From a virus, in the IMG/VR virus record IMGVR_UViG_3300025646_000384, positions 1-23,436 of that record: a stretch of DNA of 23,436 nt, one strand, 5' to 3'. The translations under genes were made by a program, and so were the position numbers. Below the pieces are notes generated by a model. The model searched no databases. It was not told where the DNA came from and saw only the letters and a list, made by a program, of their open reading frames with translations. Positions 1 through 6,838 of this stretch are shown here, piece after piece (position 1 is the stretch's first letter; each line of letters starts with the position of its first letter).

Positions 1-1248
1 ATCACATATCAGACTGATCAAAAAATTAAATCGTTAATTACCTTTGCAAATGCTGAACCACTTACCGAGAGAGGAAAGTATTGGTTATATGTCCACGCTT
101 CAAACACTTGGGGTAATGATAAAGTTTCTTATGATGAAAGATATGCTTTTACCGCAACAAGACTTAACGAGTTTGTAGGATATGCCGAGTTTCCTCTGGA
201 TAATACAGGGTGGAACTACGCAGACAAACCTATGGAATTTCTCAATGTTTGTATGAACCTTAAACGACTTAAAGAAGAAGGTTCTGGATTCACCTGTAAT
301 TTACCTGTGAGTATGGACGCTACTTGTTCAGGATTGCAGGTGCTTTCAATACTAATGAGAGACGAAAACACCGCAAGAAAAGTTAATGTGTTACCTAGCG
401 ATAGACCACAGGATATTTATTCAGCAGTTGCAGATCAAGTTAGAAGCGAAGTAGAACTTAAAGCTGGACAAGGATCACAAGAGGCAAATCGTTGGTTGCA
501 ATTTGGTATCACAAGAAAAATAGTAAAAAGAAATATAATGACTTATGTTTATTCATTAAAACCTTATGGTGCTAGACAACAAATATTTGATGAATACAAA
601 AGCATTATAGAATTTAATCCTGAAAAAAAAGTGTTAGCAGATGACGGTTTTAGTGATTGTCGTTGGTTAGCTAAAATTGTTTGGGATAAAATGGAACAAG
701 AGATAGAACTTGAAGCACAGTTAATGAAGTGGTTTCAAGAATGTTCTAAATTATTTGCTAAAGCTAACCTACCTATGAAGTGGACTACCCCAATGGGTTT
801 CCCCGTTGAAATGGATTATAGATATTTAATACCATTTAAAGTTAAAACGGCAATAAGTGGATCATTGGTTTATACGACATACAGGAGAGAATTAAATCGT
901 AAAGATTCTAGGAAATATTCTTCGTCAGTGTCGCCAAACATTGTTCACTCATTAGACGGGTCAATTGCCCAAGCAGTTGCTTTGTATTGTAAAAATCACG
1001 AAAGACCAATTAACGATTTGTTAATGGTTCACGATAGTTTTGCAACTAATCCTAATCGAATAGATGATTTACAAGAAATCATTAGACAAGTTGTTGTTGA
1101 TTTATTTAAGAACGATTACTTAGATATTTTATATAACGATTGGAAAGCTCAATTACCTAGTAAGTTAAAAGATAAAATTACTTTGCCGCCAGCAAGGGGT
1201 AATTTAGATATTAACGAAATCAAAACAAGTAGCTATTTTTTTAGTTAA
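1..1248 (+). CDS. gp1: T7-like single-subunit RNA polymerase, C-terminal part (5' end outside window)
   Basis: The frame is open from base 1 to the TAA at 1246-1248, giving 415 residues. Comparison with T7 gp1 suggests about 430 N-terminal residues lie upstream of the window. Visible catalytic motifs: motif A Asp at 316-318 (MDATCSGLQ, T7 D537); motif B with Lys at 526-528 and Tyr at 550-552, exactly eight residues apart like T7 K631 and Y639; motif C His-Asp at 1030-1035 (MVHDSF, T7 H811/D812). The promoter-specificity loop should lie near 811-905 and differs strongly from T7, so the cognate promoter is probably different. The C-terminus ends SSYFFS instead of the T7 FAFA foot. It would transcribe phage middle and late genes in the host cytoplasm. 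The first in-frame Met at 232 is internal, not the real start. Confidence 0.96.
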   Translation: MTYQTDQKIKSLITFANAEPLTERGKYWLYVHASNTWGNDKVSYDERYAFTATRLNEFVGYAEFPLDNTGWNYADKPMEFLNVCMNLKRLKEEGSGFTCNLPVSMDATCSGLQVLSILMRDENTARKVNVLPSDRPQDIYSAVADQVRSEVELKAGQGSQEANRWLQFGITRKIVKRNIMTYVYSLKPYGARQQIFDEYKSIIEFNPEKKVLADDGFSDCRWLAKIVWDKMEQEIELEAQLMKWFQECSKLFAKANLPMKWTTPMGFPVEMDYRYLIPFKVKTAISGSLVYTTYRRELNRKDSRKYSSSVSPNIVHSLDGSIAQAVALYCKNHERPINDLLMVHDSFATNPNRIDDLQEIIRQVVVDLFKNDYLDILYNDWKAQLPSKLKDKITLPPARGNLDINEIKTSSYFFS

Positions 1249-1271
1249 ATAGTTGCGATATGGAGACTAAT

Positions 1272-1646
1272 ATGAAACTATTTGTATATGGAACATTAAA
1301 AGAAGGTTACGCATTAAGTTACGTTTTATCTAAAAGTAAAAAACTAGGAACTTACATTACAAAACGAAAAGGTTTTATGATGACGGGTTTTTGGTTTCCT
1401 TATGTTTGGGAAAAACGAGATTCAAATTATTCAATAAAAGGAGAACTGTATGAAGTAGATCAAAACGATTTAAGAACAGCAAATAGAATTGAACTAAGTG
1501 CTGGATATGAACTTATGGAAATAGACAAAGATGTTTGGGGATATGTATATCCTAAGAAAAAAGATAGACGTTCTTTAAACATTATTAAAAACACTAAAGA
1601 GAAATATTACGAATGGAGAAACTTTAATGATATGGATAAAATTTAA
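1272..1646 (+). CDS. Gamma-glutamylcyclotransferase-fold (AIG2/YtfP-like) protein
   Basis: A 124-residue protein that opens with MKLFVYGTLKEG, the signature of the gamma-glutamylcyclotransferase (GGCT/AIG2/YtfP) fold, whose VYGTLK loop binds the gamma-glutamyl group. Glu74, in IELSAGYEL, sits where the family places its catalytic Glu. Family enzymes release 5-oxoproline from gamma-glutamyl amines or glutathione-like substrates; the substrate here cannot be told. I prefer the ATG at 1272 to the in-frame ATG at 1260, because GGAG at 1262-1265 is well placed for 1272 and would lie inside the gene otherwise. The first residues also match the family start. It sits alone between the RNA polymerase and the replication block, 23 nt after the polymerase stop. 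The role in infection is unknown; it might alter host glutathione or glutamate pools, or counter a host defence. Confidence 0.8.
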   Translation: MKLFVYGTLKEGYALSYVLSKSKKLGTYITKRKGFMMTGFWFPYVWEKRDSNYSIKGELYEVDQNDLRTANRIELSAGYELMEIDKDVWGYVYPKKKDRRSLNIIKNTKEKYYEWRNFNDMDKI

Positions 1647-1718
1647 GTTAATAGTCTCGCTTTCGAGATATTCTCACAAAGGACAACAAACACAGAGGTA
1701 CTCTTGGAGGAAAACATT
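1647..1718 (+). promoter_or_regulatory. Leader of the ssDNA-binding protein gene with hairpin and strong Shine-Dalgarno
   Basis: This 72-nt non-coding gap contains a perfect 5-bp stem with a four-base loop, TCTCG-CTTT-CGAGA (1655-1668). The stem can be extended by three A-T pairs (1651-1653 with 1669-1671) across a bulged G. No T-run follows, so it is not a clear intrinsic terminator; it may be a processing or stability element. GGAGG at 1706-1710 is a strong ribosome binding site, 8 nt before the ATG at 1719. The gap is one of few non-coding stretches left of 8.4 kb, so a phage promoter here is plausible but not shown. Confidence 0.5.
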
Positions 1719-2318
1719 ATGATAAACGAAAAGCAAATACATACTACTGAAATAGGTACAGGAAATTTTCCTTATTTATTTACACCCGATACTCAATATG
1801 AGAAAAGCGGAGTGTTCTCAGTAAAACTTGTTTTGTCTAAAAAAGACGCAACACCAATTGTAAAACTATATGAAGATACATTGGTTGCTAGGCAAACAAA
1901 AGAAAACACAAACAAGCGATCAGCTCATAATCAATACAAAAGTTTAGAAGACGGAAGTGTTGAATTTAAATTTAAGCTTAAAGCTAAAGTTACAATGAGA
2001 GACGGAACTGACTTCGAGCAAAGACCGAAGATTTTAAATGCCGATAAAACAATTGCAGAATCGCAACCTGTTTATAGCGGATCAAAAATGAAGATCGCCT
2101 TTCAAGCTGTATCTTGGCACAACAACCTACAAGGTGTGGGAGTTGCATTAAGATTAAAGGCAGTACAGTTAATCGAAGTTGTTTCAGAAAAACCAAAATC
2201 AAACGGAGAAAAATCTAATTCTGAATATGATTATGGATTTGATGAAGTAAAACAAGTTTCCAAAAATGTACCTAGTGGGAAAAAGGAAGTTTCCGTATCG
2301 CAAGAAGCGGACTTCTAA
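1719..2318 (+). CDS. gp2.5: ssDNA-binding protein (T7 gp2.5-like)
   Basis: A 199-residue protein in the T7 gp2.5 slot, directly before endonuclease I. The start is the ATG at 1719 with GGAGG 8 nt upstream; a TTG at 1704 is in frame but overlaps that ribosome binding site. The body shows the pattern of phage OB-fold SSBs: a lysine-rich middle, then GSKMKIAFQAVSW and GVGVALRLKAVQLIEV near residues 120-155. The C-terminus ends EADF; a terminal aromatic residue behind acidic residues is the hallmark that lets gp2.5 contact polymerase and helicase. Here the tail is only weakly acidic and contains several lysines, unlike the strongly acidic T7 tail. It should coat ssDNA during replication and recombination and coordinate the replisome. 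The last 53 nt overlap the endonuclease gene. Confidence 0.85.
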   Translation: MINEKQIHTTEIGTGNFPYLFTPDTQYEKSGVFSVKLVLSKKDATPIVKLYEDTLVARQTKENTNKRSAHNQYKSLEDGSVEFKFKLKAKVTMRDGTDFEQRPKILNADKTIAESQPVYSGSKMKIAFQAVSWHNNLQGVGVALRLKAVQLIEVVSEKPKSNGEKSNSEYDYGFDEVKQVSKNVPSGKKEVSVSQEADF

Positions 2319-2676
2319 TTATCGTAGTGGGCTAGAGGAAAGCGTAATTAATAATCTTAAACAAAGAAATGTTAATTTTAATTATGAACAACGTGTTGTG
2401 TGTTACTCGAAGCCCGCTACTAAACACAAATACACACCCGATATTGAATTGGAAAATGGAATACTTATCGAAATTAAAGGATTCTTTAAAAGAGAAGACA
2501 GACGAAAACATATTCTCATTAAAGAACAACATACAAACTTGGATATTAGATTTGTTTTTGGAAACTCTAATAACAAAATCTACAAAGGTTCTAAAACAAC
2601 TTATGCAGATTGGTGCAACAAGCACGGTTTTTTATTTGCCGATAAAATTATTCCGAATGAATGGATAACAAAATAA
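2266..2676 (+). CDS. gp3: Endonuclease I, Holliday-junction resolvase (T7 gp3-like)
   Basis: A 136-residue protein closely matching T7 endonuclease I along its length. All four catalytic residues are present at T7 spacing with a constant offset of four: Glu24 (SGLEES), Asp59 (YTPDIE), Glu69 and Lys71 (IEIKG), equivalent to T7 E20, D55, E65 and K67. Downstream, KEQHTNLDIRFVF, YKGSKTTYADWC and FADKIIPNEWI also match. It cleaves branched DNA and contributes to host DNA breakdown. The ATG at 2266 lies inside the SSB gene, a 53-nt overlap in another frame, and has no good ribosome binding site. A GTG at 2275 is an alternative start. Translation is probably coupled to the SSB gene. Confidence 0.95.
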   Translation: MYLVGKRKFPYRKKRTSNYRSGLEESVINNLKQRNVNFNYEQRVVCYSKPATKHKYTPDIELENGILIEIKGFFKREDRRKHILIKEQHTNLDIRFVFGNSNNKIYKGSKTTYADWCNKHGFLFADKIIPNEWITK

Positions 2677-2687
2677 TGGGAGAGAAA

Positions 2688-2906
2688 ATGACAGAGCAGG
2701 ACGATCAAATAAAAAAGTTAACTGAAACTTTTAAAGAAGAAAAACGAGTTTTACTTTTAACCATACGAAATTTACAAGATATGGACGAAGCTCACAAAAA
2801 AGTTATTGGCGTATTAAACAGGCAATTATCAGAGCTTAAATTACAAATTAAAAAGATAGAGGAAAATCATTTGAACGCTGGAAGGAAAGCGGGGTTTGAT
2901 GTCTAA
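2688..2906 (+). CDS. Small coiled-coil protein of unknown function
   Basis: A 72-residue charged protein, not recognised. The sequence from about residue 8 to 60 is rich in Lys, Glu and Leu with heptad-like spacing and lacks helix breakers, which suggests one long coiled coil. There is no signal peptide or membrane segment. The ATG at 2688 is preceded by GGGAG (2678-2682) at 5 nt, which makes it better than the in-frame ATGs at 2661 and 2676. The 3' end overlaps the start of the primase-helicase by 8 nt. In T7 this position, between genes 3 and 4, holds gene 3.5 lysozyme, which also inhibits the RNA polymerase; this protein has no amidase features. A coiled-coil partner of a replication protein is possible but is only inference. 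Confidence 0.75.
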   Translation: MTEQDDQIKKLTETFKEEKRVLLLTIRNLQDMDEAHKKVIGVLNRQLSELKLQIKKIEENHLNAGRKAGFDV

Positions 2907-4482
2907 TGATAGTGAATTTATTAAACACTTACCGTGTACGCATTGTTCATCTAGTGACGGAATGGCTCTCTACTCTGATGGTCATACTTTTTGTTTTGTG
3001 TGCAACACTACTACTAGGGATAATGGCAATACAGTTTTGGATACAAGCGAAGTTAGGTCAGATTTATTACAAGGTAAGTTCATACCTTTACCGAAAAGGA
3101 AATTAACTTTAGAAACTTGTAAGAAGTGGGATTATGCTATTGCAGAATACAATAATGAAACTGTCCAAGTAGCAACTTACTACGATAAAAATAAAAAACC
3201 TGTATTTCAAAAAGTAAGATTTAAAAATAAAGAATTTAAAACTATTGGCGATATAAATAAAGCCACGCTTTACGGACAGCACTTATGGAATAGTGGTGGT
3301 AAAATTTTATGCGTATGTGAAGGGGAGATAGACACTTTAAGTTTATCTCAATTGTTTAACCATAAATACGCAGTGGTAGGAATACCTAACGGAGTTAACG
3401 GGGCAGTTAAATCTTTAAAGAAACAATTAGAATTTTTAGAAAGTTTTGAACAAGTCATTTTCTTTATGGATCAGGACGACGCTGGTCAAGAATGTGCAAA
3501 GAAATCTGCTGAATTATTATCAGTAGGTAAAGCTAAAATAGCAACATTTGAACTTAAAGACGTTAATGAAATGTTAGTTAGCGGATTAGGTGCTGACGTT
3601 ATTAAGGCTATGTGGGAAGCAAAAACATATAGACCTGATGGTGTTGTTGCTGGAGAAGAACTTTGGGAAGTAATTAGAAAAGAAGATGAAAAAGCTACAG
3701 CCTTTTATCCGTATGAAGGATTAAACAGAAAATTATTTGGAATTAGAAAAAGAGAAATAGTTACAATCTGTGGCGGTTCTGGAATTGGTAAGTCTTTAAT
3801 GACTAAAGAAATTGCTTACCATTTAATTAAAGCTGGTAAAAGAATTGGAATAATATCTTTAGAAGAAAGTTTAAAAAGAACTTGTGAAGGTATTATTGGA
3901 TTACATTTAAATAAACCTATTCATATAAATAGAGATAATGTTTCTGAAACAGAATTACTACAAGCTTATAAAGAAACTATAGGTAATGGTAATGTATTTT
4001 TATACGATCATTGGGGTTCAGTTGAAGAAGATACAATTATAAATAAAATTAAATATTTCGCTAAAGCATTAGATATAGAATATTTATTCATAGATCATAT
4101 TTCAATTATTGTTAGCGGTTTAGAAACTAACGACGAAAGAAAAACAATTGATTTGTTAATGACAAAACTTAGAGCATTAACAGAGCAATTAAATATTGGT
4201 GTAATAATTATTTCACACTTAAAAAGACCAGAAGGAAATAAAGATCACACTGACGGGTTAAAAACTTCTTTAGGTCAATTAAGAGGTTCGGGTTCAATTG
4301 GTCAATTAACAGACATTTGTATTGGCTGTGAACGTTCAACTTCTGACGTAGAAGATTCAAAGAAAACAACTGTAAGAATATTAAAAAATAGATTTGCAGG
4401 AATAACAGGTGTTGGAACAACACTTAAATACAATTCAGATACAGGGAGACTTCAAGAATATGAAACAACCAATAATTTTTGA
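2899..4482 (+). CDS. gp4: Bifunctional DNA primase-helicase (T7 gp4-like)
   Basis: A 527-residue protein. The N-terminal zinc ribbon has Cys13, Cys16, Cys32 and Cys35 in a context (SSDGMALYSDGHTFC) nearly identical to T7 gp4. The TOPRIM primase domain follows with Glu141 (CEGEID) and an acidic cluster at Asp191-Asp194 (FMDQDDAG). The RecA/DnaB-type helicase domain has Walker A GGSGIGKS (292-299, Lys298) and Walker B ending at Asp399 (EYLFIDH); IIISHLKRP and KNRFAGITG follow. It unwinds the fork as a hexamer and makes RNA primers. The start is the ATG at 2899; a TTG just before it is in frame but less likely. T7 gp4 ends in a long acidic tail after the LEP segment; here only nine residues follow TGRL and they end NNF, so the tail is nearly gone. 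The 3' end overlaps the polymerase start by 23 nt. Confidence 0.96.
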   Translation: MSNDSEFIKHLPCTHCSSSDGMALYSDGHTFCFVCNTTTRDNGNTVLDTSEVRSDLLQGKFIPLPKRKLTLETCKKWDYAIAEYNNETVQVATYYDKNKKPVFQKVRFKNKEFKTIGDINKATLYGQHLWNSGGKILCVCEGEIDTLSLSQLFNHKYAVVGIPNGVNGAVKSLKKQLEFLESFEQVIFFMDQDDAGQECAKKSAELLSVGKAKIATFELKDVNEMLVSGLGADVIKAMWEAKTYRPDGVVAGEELWEVIRKEDEKATAFYPYEGLNRKLFGIRKREIVTICGGSGIGKSLMTKEIAYHLIKAGKRIGIISLEESLKRTCEGIIGLHLNKPIHINRDNVSETELLQAYKETIGNGNVFLYDHWGSVEEDTIINKIKYFAKALDIEYLFIDHISIIVSGLETNDERKTIDLLMTKLRALTEQLNIGVIIISHLKRPEGNKDHTDGLKTSLGQLRGSGSIGQLTDICIGCERSTSDVEDSKKTTVRILKNRFAGITGVGTTLKYNSDTGRLQEYETTNNF

Positions 4483-6214
4483 TATTGAAACAAATGGTTT
4501 AAATCCTTCAACAGTACATTGTTTAGTATTACAAAAAGAAGGAAAAGAAATTTCGTTCGTTGGACGAGATATACCGAAAGGTATTGATTTACTTGCTGAC
4601 AATTTAATCGTGGGACACAACGTTATTAAGTACGACCTCCCTGTCTTAAAACGTTTGTATAACTATTCTCATAGCCCTGAGTTAGTACACGACACTCTAT
4701 GCCTTAGCCGTCTTATCTACCCTGACATAGCAAATAGCGTAGACTTCAAATTGTTAGCAAGTGATCGCATAGAAAAATCTAGCGTAGGTAAGCATAGTTT
4801 AAAAGCTTGGGGACAAAGACTTAATTTTCATAAAGGAGATTTTGCAGAGGTTAATACTTTTGATGTCTTTACACCTCAGATGTTAGAGTATTGTATTCAA
4901 GATGTTAAGTTAACTTCATTACTTTATAAAAAACTTTTAGAAAAAGGATTTAGTAAAGAAAGTATAGAGTTAGAACACGAAGTAGCAAACATACTTAAAG
5001 CACAAGAAGATAAAGGTTTTGGTTTTGATGAAGAAAAAGCTAAGGACTTACACGTTAAGTTATTAGGTAAGACCCACGATCTTAAATTAAGTTTAGAAAG
5101 TAGATTTCCTGATTGGCAAGAAGACTTAGGAGAATTTATACCTAAAGTTAATAATAAAAAATTAGGATATGTAAAAGGCGTTCCAATAAGAAAATCTAAA
5201 ACGGTAAAGTTTAACCCATCTAGTAGGCAACATATATCAAATAGATTAATTGAATTAAGAAATTGGAAACCTAGAAAGTTTTCTGAAACAGGTTTGCCAA
5301 TAGTTGATGAAGAAGTTTTAGAAAATTTAAATTACCCAGAAGCTAAAGAATTAAATGAATATCTATTAATTGAAAAAAGATTAGGTATGTTAATTGATGG
5401 CAAGCACGGTTGGTTAAAGGTAGTTAAGAAAGGAAGAATACATACTAACTACATTACTAACATTACTACAGGAAGAATGAGCTCTCGTTCTCCTAATCTA
5501 CAACAAGTGCCTACTATTAATTCGCCTTATGGGAAAGAATGTAGAGAATTATTTATTCCAACATTAGGATATGTTTTAGTTGGTGCAGACGCAAGTTCGT
5601 TAGAAGCACGTTGTTTAGCTCATTATATTTATAATTATACTGGTGGAAAAGAATATGTAGATTTAATTTTAAATGGAGATATTCATTCTTATAATCAAAA
5701 GAATTTAGGTTTAAAATCTAGAGCATTAAGTAAAACACTACTTTATGCAGTTTTATATGGAGCGAGTGCTCGTCGAGTACACGAGATATTAAATTGTTCT
5801 TTAAGTGAAGCTAAAGAAATACTAGATAAGTTTTATAGAGTATTACCTTTTCTACAAGAAATTAAATATGACATTATAGATAAGTTAGAAGGCGTAGGTC
5901 ATATAAAAGCTATTGATAAAAGAATCTTAACAATAAGAAGTAATCATTCAAGTTTAAATGCACTAATTCAAAGTTGCGGTGCAATACTTATGAAAAAAGC
6001 ATTAATAATACTTTGGAATAAATTAAAGTCTAAAGACGCTTTTGTCATAGCAAACATACACGACGAATTTCAAATAGAATCTAAACCTGAGATAGCAGAT
6101 GAAGTAGGGCAGTTAGCGGTAGATAGCATTAGGGAAGCGGGAGAACATTTTAAACTACGTGTACCTTTAGGAGCTGAATACCGTGTCGGAAAAAACTGGG
6201 CTGAAACCCATTAA
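4460..6214 (+). CDS. gp5: Family A DNA polymerase with 3'-5' exonuclease (T7 gp5-like), reduced thumb insertion
   Basis: A 584-residue polymerase, about 120 shorter than T7 gp5. Proofreading residues are intact: Asp8 and Glu10 (FDIET), Asp59 (KYDLP), Tyr144 and Asp148 (YCIQD). Polymerase motif A has Asp377 (GADASSLEARCLAHY). Motif B shows Arg421, Lys425, Tyr429 and Tyr433 at the T7 R518/K522/Y526/Y530 spacing. Motif C is His534-Asp535-Glu536. The protein ends in NWAETH, keeping the final His of T7. Between Trp219 and the NPSSR motif at Asn252 there are only about 33 residues, against roughly 70 in T7, where this stretch is the thioredoxin-binding domain. The start ATG at 4460 gives MKQPIIFDIET and has GGGAG upstream; it lies inside the helicase gene. 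The stop overlaps the HNH gene. Confidence 0.96.
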   Translation: MKQPIIFDIETNGLNPSTVHCLVLQKEGKEISFVGRDIPKGIDLLADNLIVGHNVIKYDLPVLKRLYNYSHSPELVHDTLCLSRLIYPDIANSVDFKLLASDRIEKSSVGKHSLKAWGQRLNFHKGDFAEVNTFDVFTPQMLEYCIQDVKLTSLLYKKLLEKGFSKESIELEHEVANILKAQEDKGFGFDEEKAKDLHVKLLGKTHDLKLSLESRFPDWQEDLGEFIPKVNNKKLGYVKGVPIRKSKTVKFNPSSRQHISNRLIELRNWKPRKFSETGLPIVDEEVLENLNYPEAKELNEYLLIEKRLGMLIDGKHGWLKVVKKGRIHTNYITNITTGRMSSRSPNLQQVPTINSPYGKECRELFIPTLGYVLVGADASSLEARCLAHYIYNYTGGKEYVDLILNGDIHSYNQKNLGLKSRALSKTLLYAVLYGASARRVHEILNCSLSEAKEILDKFYRVLPFLQEIKYDIIDKLEGVGHIKAIDKRILTIRSNHSSLNALIQSCGAILMKKALIILWNKLKSKDAFVIANIHDEFQIESKPEIADEVGQLAVDSIREAGEHFKLRVPLGAEYRVGKNWAETH

Positions 6215-6539
6215 TAGAAATTGGAGAAGGTGGGCTTCTAATGCTTTGTGCAATCAAAGAATTCGTCAAGGACACGATTGCGGTTTAAGTATAGATGAAC
6301 TAATTTTAATAACTCCAAGTCATTGTCCTTGTTGTAATACTGTTTTAGAGCCACAAGGCAAACAAACTAACTCACCTTCTGTAGATAGATTAGATTCTAC
6401 AAAAGGTTATGACAAAAATAACATTTGGGTAATTTGTCATTCTTGTAATTTAAGAAAAGGAAATACGAAAACACCAGAGACTTTATACAAAATTGCTGAC
6501 GCTTGGTGGGCAAAACTGAAAGAAAGACAATGCAAGTAA
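6183..6539 (+). CDS. HNH endonuclease with two CxxC zinc pairs
   Basis: A 118-residue protein starting at a GTG, with AGGAG (6169-6173) 9 nt upstream inside the polymerase gene. It overlaps the polymerase by 32 nt, and no in-frame ATG could replace this start without losing the domain. Cys48/Cys51 and Cys85/Cys88 form two CxxC pairs that should bind a structural zinc. The core SVDRLDSTKGYDKNNIWV followed by CNLRKGN is the usual beta-beta-alpha-metal HNH pattern of phage nucleases. It would nick or cut DNA using a divalent metal. Free-standing HNH genes beside polymerase genes are often homing endonucleases, and T7-like phages carry several; a host-DNA role is the alternative. Basic N-terminus (NRNWRRWASN) could contact DNA. 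Its last 10 nt overlap the next gene. Confidence 0.88.
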   Translation: MSEKTGLKPINRNWRRWASNALCNQRIRQGHDCGLSIDELILITPSHCPCCNTVLEPQGKQTNSPSVDRLDSTKGYDKNNIWVICHSCNLRKGNTKTPETLYKIADAWWAKLKERQCK

Positions 6540-6838
6540 TAATAGTTCTTCACGACAAAGAAGAAGGAGACAAAATAGAATTTAGTATTTTTGAAAAATA
6601 CAATGATGGAGAAACACCAGAAGAAATGGCAAGTAGCCCAGCAGTTCAAGTAGGTGCAATCATATCTTCATTTTTAAAATCAATAGAAAAATACGGAACT
6701 TACTTAGGTATATTACCTATTATCGAAAGCCAAGAAGAAGAATTTAATGAAAATGATTTTAGAGACAAAATTAAAAAAAGAGACGGAAACGTCATACACG
6801 TTAATTTAAATAAAATAAAACCTAAAGGAAACGCATAA
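6530..6838 (+). CDS. Hypothetical phage protein (102 aa), acidic
   Basis: Not recognised. The 102-residue protein begins MQVIIVLHDKEEGDKIEF and has a beta-rich start, a helical middle with a hydrophobic stretch (VGAIISSFLKSIEKYG) and an acidic Glu-rich segment (ESQEEEFNENDF) before a basic end. No catalytic motif or true membrane span is seen. I chose the ATG at 6530; an earlier in-frame start at 6503 lies deeper in the HNH gene. The ribosome binding site is weak, so translation may be coupled to the HNH gene. The stop codon shares one base with the start of the exonuclease (TAATG), which suggests the two are translated together and that this is a real gene of the replication block. Confidence 0.75.
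   Translation: MQVIIVLHDKEEGDKIEFSIFEKYNDGETPEEMASSPAVQVGAIISSFLKSIEKYGTYLGILPIIESQEEEFNENDFRDKIKKRDGNVIHVNLNKIKPKGNA

Noticed and set aside
2332-2625. Open frame of 97 residues on the minus strand and one of 99 residues on the plus strand (2369-2668) within endonuclease I
   Set aside because: Endonuclease I matches T7 over its full length with all catalytic residues, so the other frames are shadows.
2896-2898. TTG start for the primase-helicase, and TTG at 1704 for SSB
   Set aside because: In both cases an ATG a few codons downstream has better spacing or a better ribosome site and fits the family start.
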